64,000 bases of DNA from Paenibacillus sp. UNC451MF (GTDB lineage Bacteria > Bacillota > Bacilli > Paenibacillales > NBRC-103111). Positions within the stretch are counted from its first letter, which is position 1, and the number at the start of each line of letters is the position of its first letter. Both the position numbers and the translations under genes were made by a program. Under the pieces are notes generated by a model. That model made no database searches and was not told the DNA's origin. It was given only the letters and a program-made list of their open reading frames with translations. The DNA is taken from contig NZ_JMLS01000001.1 in NCBI RefSeq assembly GCF_000686845.1, forward strand, positions 372,001-436,000, written 5' to 3'. This document shows positions 36,101 through 44,833 of the stretch, one piece after another.

Positions 36101-37271
36101 CCATAAGGACAAAGGATGGCCGGATGCTGCCAAGCTAAGCGCTATTGACTTCCTGTCATCAGCCAAAGACAAGGTGAACGAATATATTGATAACGTTCGT
36201 ATCGGTGTACCGGCTCTGGGTGCACCAACTGGAGTAACGTCTGCAGTTTATGGTAATGCCGCTCAAATCAGTTGGTCGGCTTTACCGGGCGCAACCTCAT
36301 ATAATTTGTACCGCAGTGAAGGGGATGGCGGCAGGTTCAGGTTGGTAGCATCCGCTCAAACGGATTTAAGCTATATGGACAAAGGATTGGCCTATGACAA
36401 AACGTATACTTACGTTGTGGCAGCAGTGAATAATACGATTGAGGGTGATTATTCGGCACCGGTATCGGTAACGCCTGAAGGTCCTTTGGTTATTCAGCTG
36501 GATCAACAGAGTGGCTCTGTGACTCAAGCGACTTATGGCATCTCGGGCAGTGTCAGTCGTGCGGCAGCTGTTAAAGTGAACGGGAATGCGGTCCCGGTGG
36601 GATCGGATTTGAAGTTCTCGACAACATTGAATCTGAATCAAGGCAATAATCTGATCAAAGTAGAAGCCGCTGATTCAACAGGAGCGCAGGCGGAACCGGT
36701 TTCGCTTATGCTGTTTGTGGATTCAATCGTACCCGAGCTAAGACTTAATCAGTCCAATGGTTCTGTTTCTACTGCTGTGTACTCAATTTCTGGAACGATA
36801 AGCGAGCCTGGTAAAGTATTTATTAACGGCAAAGAAACGGCTGTCGATTCCAATTTACAGTTCAATCAAAAAGTGAATCTGGTCAAAGGGGCCAACGAAT
36901 TTACCGTAACAGCCGTAGATTTGTTAGGAAATAGCGCTGCACCTAAGAAAGTGACGATTACGTACGACACGGTGAAGCCTGTAGTGACAATCGATAATCC
37001 GCATGGCGGACACGGCAACGGCAAGGATGATCAGGTGGAGGTAGGAAACTACACTATAACGGGTAAAATTAGTGAACCTGGAACCGTAACGGCTAACGGA
37101 TATGTGGCTAAGGTTAATGCAGACTTGACCTACTCCGTAATCGTGCCTCTAAGGAAAGGAAGGAATCGAATCGTCATAGAAGGGAAGGATTTGGCGGGGA
37201 ACCGTTCGGATTCGATAACATGGGAGGTTGTTGCCACTAAGAAGGGGTCCAATAACGGACATGACGACTGA
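33114..37271 (+). CDS. Secreted multidomain pectate-lyase-like polysaccharide lyase, 1385 aa
   Basis: Signal peptide about 1-25 (cleavage after AYA). The catalytic part (about 36-390) is a right-handed beta-helix like PL1 pectate lyases: FPGAEGGGMYTTGGRGG opens it, LTIAGQTAPGDGI is typical, and NSSRNPRFKG holds a likely catalytic Arg. After it come a calcium-binding type-3-like stretch (DTDHDGMPDEWE), an Ig-like domain (about 447-535), a DUF1349-like beta domain (about 540-725), fibronectin III (about 730-815), a LamG-like domain (about 820-1035), a second fibronectin III, and three Ig-like repeats (about 1125-1375). It should cleave pectin or a similar acidic glycan outside the cell. The frame stops at 37271, but the tail continues in another frame to 37360. 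Start is TTG 33114, after GGGAGG. Confidence 0.85.
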   Translation: MKLRKLLCSSLLSVVILAASFPAYAADTPGSSSTLPAFPGAEGGGMYTTGGRGGTVYEVTNLDDSGPGSLRDAVSQSNRIIVFRVSGNIQLASSLNITGSNLTIAGQTAPGDGISINNYSVYVKADNIIMRYLRFRMGDESPAEGDSMSIDSRKNIIIDHCSFEWAIDEVLSPQTTDNLTVQWSIIGEALHMSKHEKGRHGFGGLWGAGNTSYHHNLLVHNSSRNPRFKGRTEEDKRSLDYRNNVVYNWNYKTAYGGGSANVNMINNYNKYGPDTDLTKRDLVLDELGLNGQWYIDGNNIDGSPSVTADNWLGVHEFTPTNTRLYEPVPSTPVTTHTPEEAYELVLAQAGAILPKRDSVDSRIVNDVRNRTGRQINSPAEVGGWPILNSIPAPTDTDHDGMPDEWELAHGLNPNDPEDRNGDVDGDGYPNLENYLNSIVGNGSQSPTVQITTPSINTITDTGTTITINAEATDPDGSVSKVEFYRNNTKLGEDDTAPYQFTWSNVPEGTYFLIAKAIDNSGTSTDSDAVPVHINAPGDITPWSAVDIGNPGLPGHSNLNDGVFTVKSSGNISTNPESFQFAYQKLTGDGQLIARIDKITHTTPLAKAGVMIREKLTPGSRLGLMGLAVRGDGHVAEFYSRETEGTDIVETPPLPSINPPYYVKIVKFGGTVTGYISQEGTNWSSIGSMPLDANEVYIGLMADAAKENNLIENYNKSTFSQVKFETIAPVPYRPTGVAVSRGTSDLLVSWSPAERATSYQVKRSLTPGGPYTTVATVSSNEYLDTQVEAGVNYFYVIKAANAAGESLEDSEERNGALLGTPAAVILINDDFESMTVGAQPEGYDSRPIPGTDQNHILVDEVPSSPAGNHSSKLLNLYDDSTSQTRASKAFPAQQGTVIAEVDVMQTAGADYPRVLRLLDTAFGKQYVEIFSGYGAGCPTAYCFYYRNTDTSNGKAVPLPTNNEFKPNTWYHVKVVADIKTQMAEVFINGVSAGAITFHKDKGWPDAAKLSAIDFLSSAKDKVNEYIDNVRIGVPALGAPTGVTSAVYGNAAQISWSALPGATSYNLYRSEGDGGRFRLVASAQTDLSYMDKGLAYDKTYTYVVAAVNNTIEGDYSAPVSVTPEGPLVIQLDQQSGSVTQATYGISGSVSRAAAVKVNGNAVPVGSDLKFSTTLNLNQGNNLIKVEAADSTGAQAEPVSLMLFVDSIVPELRLNQSNGSVSTAVYSISGTISEPGKVFINGKETAVDSNLQFNQKVNLVKGANEFTVTAVDLLGNSAAPKKVTITYDTVKPVVTIDNPHGGHGNGKDDQVEVGNYTITGKISEPGTVTANGYVAKVNADLTYSVIVPLRKGRNRIVIEGKDLAGNRSDSITWEVVATKKGSNNGHDD

Positions 37272-37360
37272 ACCATGGTGGCAATGATAACGGAAACCAA
37301 GGCGGAAATGACAATCATGACGGGCACGACAACAAGGATAAGGATGGACATTCGTTGTAA
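37271..37360 (+). pseudogene. Out-of-frame continuation of the lyase C-terminal tail
   Basis: Read in the frame starting at 37271, the bases after the lyase stop encode about 29 residues rich in Gly, Asn, Asp and His (NHGGNDNGNQGG..., ending KDGHSL) and a stop at 37358-37360. The in-frame end of the lyase (NNGHDD) has the same composition. Removing TG at 37269-37270 would join them into one tail. A terminator follows directly, as expected of the true gene end. Confidence 0.6.
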
Positions 37361-37372
37361 TTAAAACAATAG

Positions 37373-37403
37373 AAGGTGGCTGCGATGGCAGCCGCCTTTT
37401 TTT
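37373..37403 (+). terminator. Terminator after the lyase gene
   Basis: AAGGTGGCTGC pairs with GCAGCCGCCTT (one GT pair) around a 4-base loop, followed by a T tract. Confidence 0.88.
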
Positions 37404-37468
37404 CGTTCAAAAGTTGGCTCTCGACACACTGACAACTCATAGCTTTGGCGTATGTAACAGTTGCAGTT

Positions 37469-37933
37469 CTATAGCTCCAATCCTATGCCTTGTTTGAAGC
37501 GCTTGATTACCATATGAGTCTCTACGTTAACAATCCCCTGCATCGCATAGATCTTTTTAAATAAAAAATGATCGAGAGCTTCATCATTTTTCAACAGGGC
37601 ATGCATGTGCAGCGTGCTGGGGCCAGTCATTTGATAAATGCTGACCACGCAAGGATCCTCGGATAATTCGTTACCCACCTGCTCCACATAACGGGGCTCT
37701 ACCTCTACCTCAAAAAAAGCGGACACGGTCTTGCCCAGCTTCATTGCATTCAGTCGTATCGTAAAATTTTCGATGATGCCTGACTCCATTAAAGCCTCTA
37801 CCCGTTTTTGAATTGCCACGCGGGATAAATTCAACTCTTCGCCGATTTTGGAATAGGACACTCTGCCGTTCTCATGTAGAAAGCGAATAATATCTTGATC
37901 GGTTTGATCCAAATGAGGAAGATCCATAACCAT
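37469..37933 (-). CDS. Lrp/AsnC-family regulator beside the purine catabolism operon
   Basis: The 154-residue protein has an N-terminal helix-turn-helix (DQDIIRFLHENGRVSYSKIG, then LSRVAIQKRVEAL) and a C-terminal RAM ligand-binding domain (about 70-150). Lrp-type regulators bind amino acids or related small molecules and act as octamers on AT-rich sites. It is divergent from the uricase gene, with 328 AT-rich bases between them, so control of that operon is likely. In Bacillus subtilis this operon is controlled by the unrelated PucR instead. The start is ATG ending at 37933, or a second ATG two codons later. Confidence 0.85.
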   Translation of the reverse strand: MVMDLPHLDQTDQDIIRFLHENGRVSYSKIGEELNLSRVAIQKRVEALMESGIIENFTIRLNAMKLGKTVSAFFEVEVEPRYVEQVGNELSEDPCVVSIYQMTGPSTLHMHALLKNDEALDHFLFKKIYAMQGIVNVETHMVIKRFKQGIGLEL

Positions 37934-37960
37934 AACCTACTCTCTTTTAGATTATGAATA

Positions 37961-37990
37961 TTGACACAATGGAGAATAGATGCATATAAT
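37961..37990 (+). promoter_or_regulatory. Consensus sigma-A promoter, directed to the purine operon
   Basis: TTGACA (37961-37966), an 18-base spacer and TATAAT (37985-37990). Both boxes are perfect matches. Confidence 0.72.
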
Positions 37991-38054
37991 TATGTCATTA
38001 AATATAACATATAGTTACGATTTGATTCAATTTCATAAGAATATCATCATTTTG

Positions 38055-38066
38055 TGTTATATAACA
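38055..38066. promoter_or_regulatory. Perfect palindrome, candidate Lrp-type operator
   Basis: TGTTATATAACA is an exact 12-bp palindrome about 65 bases downstream of the promoter. Related words (ATATAACATA) lie near 38001 and 38066, suggesting a cooperative binding array. Confidence 0.45.
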
Positions 38067-38261
38067 TAACATTAAATGGGTTAATTTGGAATGGGTAGTG
38101 CTCTAATTTATACAGCTTGATGAAGCCGTGAAGTTTTGAGAAGCCCAATTATTCAGAAGATGGGTGAAGGATGGAGGTGGGGGCGCTGGAGCCTTACGTC
38201 ACTTCTATGGGTCTCTTATCAATAAATTTAATAAAGCCTAGTTAGATAAGGAGGCGAAATC

Positions 38262-39737
38262 GTGGGACTCACCCTAACTCAAGCGAATGAAATGAACCAG
38301 AATGCGTTTATCGAGTTGCTGGGCTGGATATTCGAGCATTCGCCGTGGGTGGCTGAACGAGCTTGGGCATCAAAACCATTTAATTCGGTCGTGCATTTGC
38401 ACGAAATCATGGTTCAGATGGTCAAGGCAGCCTCGTACGAGGAAAGATTAGCGCTCCTTCAGGCCCACCCTGACTTAGCAGGCAGGCTCCAGATGACGGT
38501 GGTATCGCAGCAGGAACAGAGGGGTGCCGGTTTAGACCAATTGTCGGAGGAAGAGTACAAGGTGATGTCCTCCATGAATCGTGACTATACAGAGCGCTTT
38601 GGGTTTCCTTTTATTATTGCTGTCAAGGGACTAGGGAAGGAAGCTATCATTGCAGCGATGAAGGAACGCCTAAATAACAGCTTTGCAGCTGAATATGAAA
38701 GAGCGTTGACAGAAGTAGCACGGATCGCGGGATTTCGTTTAGAGACAGTTTTTAATCAAAATGACGATTCGGGAGAGGTGGAAAAGTCAATGAGCAACGA
38801 GCGGGTGATGTATTACGGGAAGGGCGATGTATTGGTTTACAGAACTTACGGGAAGCCGATGAAGGGGATTCGACCGATTCCTGAATCAGACTTTACGGGT
38901 GAAGAAAACGTAATTTTTGCCCATAACATCAAAATTGCCGTTCGGGGCGAACCGTTTCTATCTTCCTTTACGGAGGGGGACAACAGCATGGTCGTTGCGA
39001 CCGATTCCATGAAAAATTTTATTCTTCGTCATGCGGCGGATTATAAGGGCAATACGACCGAAGGATTTCTGGAGTTCGTAAGCCGGCGGTTTCTGGATGC
39101 TTACCCGCAGATGACTTCCATTGAAATTACGGGAGATCGGATTCCTTTTCTAGGCTTGCAAATACCAGGTGAACAAGGGCTGAAGGCGAGTGGACTTGTA
39201 TACCGTTACTCTCATAATGACCATCCGACAGCTACATTAGAAGTGAAACGCAGTGACGGAGTCGCAGTTATTACCCGGCATCGTTGCGGGCTAGCGGATT
39301 TACAGCTCATTAAAGTGCGGGGCAGCGGGTTTGCAGGCTTCGTAAGAGATGAGTATACGACACTTCCGGAAACTAACGATCGGCCGTTGTTTATCTATTT
39401 GGATATTCATTGGACCTACAGTGATCCTGGTGACTCACTCTCTACGGAGTCGGGCAGGTACGTACCGGCTGAACATATCAGAGACATTGCACATGTAGTG
39501 TTCCATGAGAAGAACAGCCCTTCAATCCAGCATTTGATCTATCATATCGGGCTGCGAATGATGGAGCGTTTCCCGCAAATTGAGTCTGTACAGTTCGAAT
39601 CGAATAATCGGACATGGGAGACGGTGGTAGAGACTGTGCCGGATAGCGAAGGTAGAGTGTATACGGAGCCGCGTCCGCCTTATGGATTCCAAGGTTTCTC
39701 CATGACTCGCGAAGATTTGGCCCGTATTGGAGGGTGA
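38262..39737 (+). CDS. pucL: OHCU decarboxylase-uricase fusion (PucL type)
   Basis: The 491-residue bifunctional enzyme. The N-terminal domain (about 1-165) is 2-oxo-4-hydroxy-4-carboxy-5-ureidoimidazoline decarboxylase, with QAHPDLAG holding its catalytic His. The C-terminal domain (about 180-490) is urate oxidase, with VATDSMKNF and [10 protein letters not shown] as typical blocks. It oxidises urate to 5-hydroxyisourate and later decarboxylates OHCU to S-allantoin. The step between, hydrolysis of hydroxyisourate, is made by the next gene. The same fusion occurs in Bacillus PucL. Start GTG 38262 follows AAGGAGG. It is first in an operon of five genes. Confidence 0.92.
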   Translation: MGLTLTQANEMNQNAFIELLGWIFEHSPWVAERAWASKPFNSVVHLHEIMVQMVKAASYEERLALLQAHPDLAGRLQMTVVSQQEQRGAGLDQLSEEEYKVMSSMNRDYTERFGFPFIIAVKGLGKEAIIAAMKERLNNSFAAEYERALTEVARIAGFRLETVFNQNDDSGEVEKSMSNERVMYYGKGDVLVYRTYGKPMKGIRPIPESDFTGEENVIFAHNIKIAVRGEPFLSSFTEGDNSMVVATDSMKNFILRHAADYKGNTTEGFLEFVSRRFLDAYPQMTSIEITGDRIPFLGLQIPGEQGLKASGLVYRYSHNDHPTATLEVKRSDGVAVITRHRCGLADLQLIKVRGSGFAGFVRDEYTTLPETNDRPLFIYLDIHWTYSDPGDSLSTESGRYVPAEHIRDIAHVVFHEKNSPSIQHLIYHIGLRMMERFPQIESVQFESNNRTWETVVETVPDSEGRVYTEPRPPYGFQGFSMTREDLARIGG

Positions 39738-39741
39738 TGTG

Positions 39742-40116
39742 ATGACAGGCAGAATAACAACTCATGTTCTCGATCTGTCAAGTGGACTTCCGGCAGCGGG
39801 AGTTCAAGTGACGCTGTTTCAAATTGAGGAAGACGATGAACGGGTGGAGCTTCTCAGCCGAGTGACGAATCTTGATGGCAGGCTGGATAGTCCGCTGTTG
39901 GAAGGCGAGACGGTTCAACGAGGTATTTATGAGCTTGTATTTCATGTGTCCGAATATTTTTGCAGATCAGGAGGCGCGGGCCCTGTTCAAGCGAATAGGA
40001 GGCTGCCATTCCTGGATAAAGTTCCTATACGCTTTGGTGTTGAAGATGATGAAGGACATTATCATGTACCGCTGCTGATAGCGCCTGGCGGCTACAGCAC
40101 TTACCGCGGGAGTTGA
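39742..40116 (+). CDS. pucM: 5-hydroxyisourate hydrolase (transthyretin-like)
   Basis: The 124-residue protein opens with [17 protein letters not shown] and ends with the family signature YRGS. The His of THVLD and the C-terminal YRGS form the active site at the tetramer interface. It hydrolyses 5-hydroxyisourate to OHCU, the middle step between the two activities of the PucL fusion. ATG 39742 was chosen, with GGAGGG seven bases before it. It begins 4 bp after the pucL stop. Confidence 0.92.
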   Translation: MTGRITTHVLDLSSGLPAAGVQVTLFQIEEDDERVELLSRVTNLDGRLDSPLLEGETVQRGIYELVFHVSEYFCRSGGAGPVQANRRLPFLDKVPIRFGVEDDEGHYHVPLLIAPGGYSTYRGS

Positions 40117-40141
40117 CTATCGGTAAAAGGGGCTGTCCCAA

Positions 40142-41569
40142 ATGGCTGAATCGTTCGATATGATTGTTCAAAATGGTAAGGTCGTGCTGCGTGATGAAAT
40201 TCAGCAGTTGGATATCGGCATCCGCGACGGGCGGATCGTCAGGCTTGCAGAACGGATAGAGCCGGATACAGTTGATTCCTCTTTATCTGTCAAGTTCATT
40301 GATGCAGCAGGACAATTTGTATTGCCAGGCGTCGTTGATGTGCATGTTCATTTCAACGAGCCGGGCTTTGGCAGTTGGGAAGGGTTTGCCTCCGGATCAG
40401 CGGCGCTGGCAGCAGGTGGAGTGACGAGCTACGTAGATATGCCGCTGAACGGTAGACCGCCTACTGTGAATTCTTCGGCTTTTCATCAGAAGCTGGAGGC
40501 GGCTAGAGGGAGTTCCTATGTGGATTACGCTTTATGGGGCGGCTTGGTTCCTGGGAACAAGGAAGAGCTGAGGCCGTTGGCTGAAAATGGGGTTGTAGGC
40601 TTCAAGGCTTTTCTCTCTGCCCCGGGTGGTGAAGGGGAAGATGTTTTTCGCGAGGTGGACGATCTTGCCTTATTTGAAGGGATGAAGCGGATCGCTGCAT
40701 GGGGCGGTATTTTGGCATTGCATGCCGAGAGTGAATCGCTCACTTCGCGGTTGGCAGCCAAGGCTATTCGAGAAGGTCGAAGTTCCGCACTCGATTATGC
40801 GGCCACGCGACCTGTTGTGGCGGAGCTGGAGGCGGTGAATCGAGCGCTGCTTTATGCCCGGCATACGGGCTGCGCGCTGCACTTCGTGCATATCAGCAGT
40901 GAGGCGGCAATTGAGCTGATCGACAGAGCGAAGCAAGTAGGCTTGAATATTACGGCGGAAACATGTCCGCATTACTTGGCGCTTACCGAGGAGGATATGG
41001 AGTCTCTCGGCCCTGTGGCGAAGTGTGCGCCCCCTCTGCGCAGTGCGGAGGAGCAAGAGCGATTGTGGAATGCTCTTGAGGAAGGCAGGATTGATATCAT
41101 TGCATCCGATCATTCTCCTTGCCCGAAGGAGTTGAAGACTCCGCAAGGAGAGAGCTTTTTTGATGCTTGGGGCGGAATCTCAGGAGCGCAGAGCACGCTT
41201 GAGCTGATGCTGCACGAAGGGCATGTGAAGCGGGGGATTCCAATAACAAAGCTGGTAAAGATGCTCTCTTATCAACCTGCTGTTCGTTTTGGTCTCCATC
41301 CCCGCAAAGGGGAAATTGCGATTGGAGCTGATGCCGATCTTGCAATCGTTGATATGGAGAACGGCTATACGCTGGAGCCTGATGGATTGTATTCGCGCCA
41401 TAAGCACAGCCCTTATGTTGGGAGGGCGTTTTCGTGCAGAGTATTGAGGACGCTTTGCCGTGGTCATCAGGTATATTCCGTTGAAAAGGGACTAGATGCT
41501 TTAGGTCACGGCCAGTGGCTTAGACCGGAGCGGGGAGAAAAGGCCGTATCTGTGGAGTCTACCTTATAG
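40142..41569 (+). CDS. pucH: Allantoinase
   Basis: The 475-residue amidohydrolase opens allantoin to allantoate. Metal ligands are visible as VDVHVHFNEPG (HxH), GFKAFLS (the Lys that is carbamylated), LHAESE, HFVHISS and ASDHSP. HFNEPG separates allantoinases from dihydroorotases poorly, so the assignment rests also on the operon. It is third in the ureide operon, 25 bp after the HIU hydrolase gene. Confidence 0.92.
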   Translation: MAESFDMIVQNGKVVLRDEIQQLDIGIRDGRIVRLAERIEPDTVDSSLSVKFIDAAGQFVLPGVVDVHVHFNEPGFGSWEGFASGSAALAAGGVTSYVDMPLNGRPPTVNSSAFHQKLEAARGSSYVDYALWGGLVPGNKEELRPLAENGVVGFKAFLSAPGGEGEDVFREVDDLALFEGMKRIAAWGGILALHAESESLTSRLAAKAIREGRSSALDYAATRPVVAELEAVNRALLYARHTGCALHFVHISSEAAIELIDRAKQVGLNITAETCPHYLALTEEDMESLGPVAKCAPPLRSAEEQERLWNALEEGRIDIIASDHSPCPKELKTPQGESFFDAWGGISGAQSTLELMLHEGHVKRGIPITKLVKMLSYQPAVRFGLHPRKGEIAIGADADLAIVDMENGYTLEPDGLYSRHKHSPYVGRAFSCRVLRTLCRGHQVYSVEKGLDALGHGQWLRPERGEKAVSVESTL

Positions 41570-41598
41570 CCTCGTTACTATTGAGGAGGGCAATGTGT

Positions 41599-42900
41599 AT
41601 GGAGGAATGGGTATCAGCCACGGAATCGGAATATCTTGTAGCAGAATTAAGCTCCTTCTTTGGTCAAGAGGCGGAGCGTCTATTGGGATGGTTGTCCAGT
41701 TTTGGAGCTGATCCCGCTGGCGGAGTAACAAGGCTCTTGTACTCAGAAGCATGGACGGCAGCGCAGCTGGCTCTTGCCGAACGGATGGCGCAGGCCGGCC
41801 TTACAGTCGTTTTCGATCGAGTGGGCAATTTATACGGTCGCCTTATTGGCGAGGATAGTGATGCTCCTTCCATTGTAACGGGATCTCATATCGATACGGT
41901 TCGGAACGGAGGTAAGTATGACGGCGTTTATGGTATTGCTGCCGCCTTGTTGGCGGTGGAACAATTAATTAAGCGGCACGGCAAGCCGCGTCGAACTATT
42001 GAGATTGTTTCTCTGGCAGAGGAGGAAGGAAGTCGGTTTCCGATGACATACTGGGGATCGGGCAGTATTACCGGCTTCCATAATGAGGACTCGATTGAGG
42101 GGTTAACTGATGCCGATGGAGTAACCTTTCGCGAAGCTATGGAAGCTGCTGGCTTCGGCAAGTCGGAGCAGCCGGCGAGCCCACGGAGCGATATTGCCGC
42201 TTTTATCGAGCTTCATATTGAGCAAGGCATTGTTCTGGAGCGGGAGAAGCTTTCTATCGGCATTGTCAGTGCGATCGTAGGGCAAAAGCGGTTCGCTATC
42301 GAAGTTACCGGTCAAGCGAATCATGCAGGGACGACGCCTATGCTTATGAGAAGAGATGCGCTGGCGGCGGCCGCAGATATGGTGCGTTCTATTCGGGAAG
42401 CGGCTGTCCGCTGCGGAGCACCGCTTGTTGCGACTGTAGGGCGACTAGAACTGGAGCCGAATACTCCTAATGTTATTCCAGGCAAAACAAGGTTTACTGT
42501 GGATGTAAGACACGATAATGAGGAGAAGCTTCAGGTGTTTTGCCGGGAGATGCTCGGCGAACTGGAGGCAATAGCGGGAGTGAACGGTGTAGAGCTCACT
42601 TTCTCACGGTGGATGGATGCTAAGCCTGTGCCTATGGATGGTCTGCTCTCCACTTGGACGGAGGAGGTGTGCCGACGGCATGGTCTTTCTTATCAACATA
42701 TGGTAAGCGGTGCCGGGCACGATGCACAAATGTTCCAACGGATTTGTCCGACCGCTATGGTGTTCGTGCCGAGCCGGGATGGAATCAGTCATTCGCCGTC
42801 TGAATACACATCGTCTCAGGATATGGGAACGGGCATCTTTGTCCTTGCGCAATTACTGTATTTATTGGGGTATGCTGAGGCCTATAAAGGAGTGGTCTGA
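41599..42900 (+). CDS. pucF: Allantoate amidohydrolase (M20 family)
   Basis: The 433-residue metallopeptidase-fold amidase has TGSHIDTVRNGGKYDG (first metal His and bridging Asp), SLAEEEGSRF (Glu pair) and GAGHDAQ. These are typical of allantoate amidohydrolases and N-carbamoyl amino acid hydrolases. It converts allantoate to ureidoglycine, CO2 and ammonia. ATG 41599 is 8 bases after AGGAGGG and was preferred over ATG 41593, which would be 2 bases away. The last base of its stop is the first of the pucG start. Confidence 0.9.
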   Translation: MEEWVSATESEYLVAELSSFFGQEAERLLGWLSSFGADPAGGVTRLLYSEAWTAAQLALAERMAQAGLTVVFDRVGNLYGRLIGEDSDAPSIVTGSHIDTVRNGGKYDGVYGIAAALLAVEQLIKRHGKPRRTIEIVSLAEEEGSRFPMTYWGSGSITGFHNEDSIEGLTDADGVTFREAMEAAGFGKSEQPASPRSDIAAFIELHIEQGIVLEREKLSIGIVSAIVGQKRFAIEVTGQANHAGTTPMLMRRDALAAAADMVRSIREAAVRCGAPLVATVGRLELEPNTPNVIPGKTRFTVDVRHDNEEKLQVFCREMLGELEAIAGVNGVELTFSRWMDAKPVPMDGLLSTWTEEVCRRHGLSYQHMVSGAGHDAQMFQRICPTAMVFVPSRDGISHSPSEYTSSQDMGTGIFVLAQLLYLLGYAEAYKGVV

Positions 42901-44138
42901 TGAAACGTTATAGTGATTTGTCTCCTTCTCCGCGTACGATTATGACACCCGGTCCAGTTGAAGTGGACCCTCGCGTCCTGCGGGCTATGTCGTTTCCGAT
43001 CCTCGGCCAGTTCGATCCGGAATTTACTAGTCTTATGAATGAAACGATGGCTATGCTGAGAGAGTTGTTTCAAACGAATAATCGGTGGGCCTATCCGGTA
43101 GACGGAACCTCACGGAGCGGGATTGAAGCGGTGCTGACCAGTGTGATTGAGCCAGGGGATAAGGTGTTCATTCCTATCTATGGGCGATTCGGCTACTTGC
43201 TGTGGGAAATTGCTGAGCGATGCGGAGCAGAGGTTGTAACGATTGAAAAGGAGTGGGGGCATGTATTCGATCCGGAGGACATTGCCGAAGCAATCAAGCG
43301 CGAACAGCCTGAAATCGTAGCTATTGTACATGGTGAAACGTCTACCGGACGGATTCAGTCGCTGGAAGCCATAGGTCGCACATGTCGCGAGCATGATGCA
43401 TTGCTGATTGTAGATGCGGTCGCCACTATCGGGGGCGTACAGGTGAAGACGGACGAATGGCTGTTGGATGCTGTTATCGGCGGTACACAGAAGTGCTTGT
43501 CCGTTCCGGCAGGTATGGCTCCGATTACTTACAATGAGCGTGTGGAGGCCAAGGTACTGCAAAGAAAGAAGATCGAGAGAGGATTAAGTGATCCAGGTGC
43601 TTTGCAGGGGCAGAAGTCGGTTCAAGCTATCCGCAGCAATTACTTTGATTTGGGGCAGCTTCAGGATTATTGGAGTCTGGCCCGATTGAACCATCATACG
43701 GAAGCAACTTCTATGCTGTATGCCCTTAGAGAGGGAGTCAGACTTGTGCTTGAAGAGGGGCTGCCGGAACGATTCGAGCGCCATAAGCTGCATGAAGCGG
43801 CTTTAATGAGCGGCCTCCATGCTATGGGACTCGAAATGTATGGTGACCCGACATGCAAGATGACTGTGGTAACCTGTGTTTGTATCCCGACCGGCATCGA
43901 TGGTGAATCGGTAAGATCAATGCTCCTTGATTCCTTCGGGATTGAAATAGCGAGCTCTTTCGGTCCTTTAAAAGGTAAAATATGGAGAATTGGAACGATG
44001 GGTGCGAGCTGCAGTAAGAGGAACGTTTTGCTTCTATTGGCAGCATTGGAAGCAGTACTGATTCGCCATGAAGCGAATATTCGAATAGGTCTTGCCGTGC
44101 AGGCTGCGTTGGATGTATATGCAATAAAATCGGCATAA
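42900..44138 (+). CDS. pucG: (S)-ureidoglycine--glyoxylate aminotransferase
   Basis: The 412-residue class V PLP aminotransferase has TPGPVEVDPRVL at the N terminus, VDAVATIGG (Asp for the pyridine nitrogen) and GGTQKCLSVP with the Schiff-base Lys. Related enzymes are serine/alanine--glyoxylate transaminases. In this operon the role of Bacillus PucG, transamination of ureidoglycine with glyoxylate to glycine and oxalurate, is the best fit. It overlaps pucF by one base and is the last gene of the pathway. Confidence 0.9.
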   Translation: MKRYSDLSPSPRTIMTPGPVEVDPRVLRAMSFPILGQFDPEFTSLMNETMAMLRELFQTNNRWAYPVDGTSRSGIEAVLTSVIEPGDKVFIPIYGRFGYLLWEIAERCGAEVVTIEKEWGHVFDPEDIAEAIKREQPEIVAIVHGETSTGRIQSLEAIGRTCREHDALLIVDAVATIGGVQVKTDEWLLDAVIGGTQKCLSVPAGMAPITYNERVEAKVLQRKKIERGLSDPGALQGQKSVQAIRSNYFDLGQLQDYWSLARLNHHTEATSMLYALREGVRLVLEEGLPERFERHKLHEAALMSGLHAMGLEMYGDPTCKMTVVTCVCIPTGIDGESVRSMLLDSFGIEIASSFGPLKGKIWRIGTMGASCSKRNVLLLLAALEAVLIRHEANIRIGLAVQAALDVYAIKSA

Positions 44139-44201
44139 GTATGACAGAATTTGTCCAGATCTTATGATATGATGGCTGTATCAAGAGAGCTGGAGGGTAA
44201 C

Positions 44202-44768
44202 ATGGAAGAAGTAAAACGATGCGGCTGGGTAAATGAAGATCCGTTGTATAAGGATTATCACGATAATGAATGGGGAGTCCCTGTTCATGAAGAACGTAAA
44301 CTGTTTGAAATGCTGGTGCTGGAAGGGGCACAGGCGGGATTAAGCTGGTATACGGTGCTGAAGAAGAGGGACAATTATCGTCTTGCGTTCGATGGCTTCG
44401 ATCCTGTGCTGGTAGCGCAGTATGATGAAGCGAAAGTGGCGGAGCTGTTGTCTAATGAGGGAATCATCCGCAATCGGCTGAAGGTACAGGCGGCCATAAC
44501 GAATGCGCAAGCCTTTTTGAAGGTTCAGGAGCAATTCGGGAGCTTTGATGCTTATATTTGGCAGTTTATCGGCGGCAGTCCGATACAAAATCATAGGACC
44601 TCTTTAAAAGAAGTACCGGCGAGCACCCCTCAATCCGATGCCATGAGCAAAGATTTGCGCAAACGTGGGTTTAAATTTGTCGGAACGACCATTTGCTATG
44701 CATTTATGCAAGCTACGGGCATGGTTAATGATCATCTCGTAGATTGCATTTCGTATCGTCAAGCATGA
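44202..44768 (+). CDS. tag: DNA-3-methyladenine glycosylase I
   Basis: The 188-residue enzyme removes 3-methyladenine from alkylated DNA. CGWVNEDPLYKDYHDNEWG is the family opening, with the zinc Cys; GLSWYTVLKKR is the base-flipping helix; the other zinc ligands are His and Cys near the end (NDHLVDC). ATG 44202 follows GGAGGG; the frame is open back to 44151 without a site. It is 63 bases after pucG and may read through from that operon, though the functions are unrelated. Confidence 0.92.
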   Translation: MEEVKRCGWVNEDPLYKDYHDNEWGVPVHEERKLFEMLVLEGAQAGLSWYTVLKKRDNYRLAFDGFDPVLVAQYDEAKVAELLSNEGIIRNRLKVQAAITNAQAFLKVQEQFGSFDAYIWQFIGGSPIQNHRTSLKEVPASTPQSDAMSKDLRKRGFKFVGTTICYAFMQATGMVNDHLVDCISYRQA

Positions 44769-44802
44769 GTGTGATATTCTAGCATAAGCTGATCCATCTC
44801 AA

Positions 44803-44833
44803 AGAGCGATCTCCCTAGGGGTCGCTCTCTTTT
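44803..44833. terminator. Terminator between tag and the yheC/D-like gene
   Basis: AGAGCGA (44803-44809) pairs with TCGCTCT (44822-44828), and TTTT follows. The hairpin includes the stop codon of the convergent gene, so one structure may serve both. Confidence 0.78.

Larger units (their letters stand above)
37934..38261. other. 328-bp divergent regulatory region (Lrp gene / purine operon)
   Basis: No gene was seen. The left half is AT-rich with repeated ATATAACATA-like words, a sigma-A promoter and a perfect 12-bp palindrome. If that promoter is used, the uricase operon has a leader of about 265 bases. No riboswitch fold was recognised by eye. Confidence 0.6.

Noticed and set aside
37269-37290. 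Programmed ribosomal frameshift in the lyase tail
   Set aside because: No slippery heptamer, upstream Shine-Dalgarno-like stimulator or downstream pseudoknot was seen, so a simple mutation or sequencing error is more likely.
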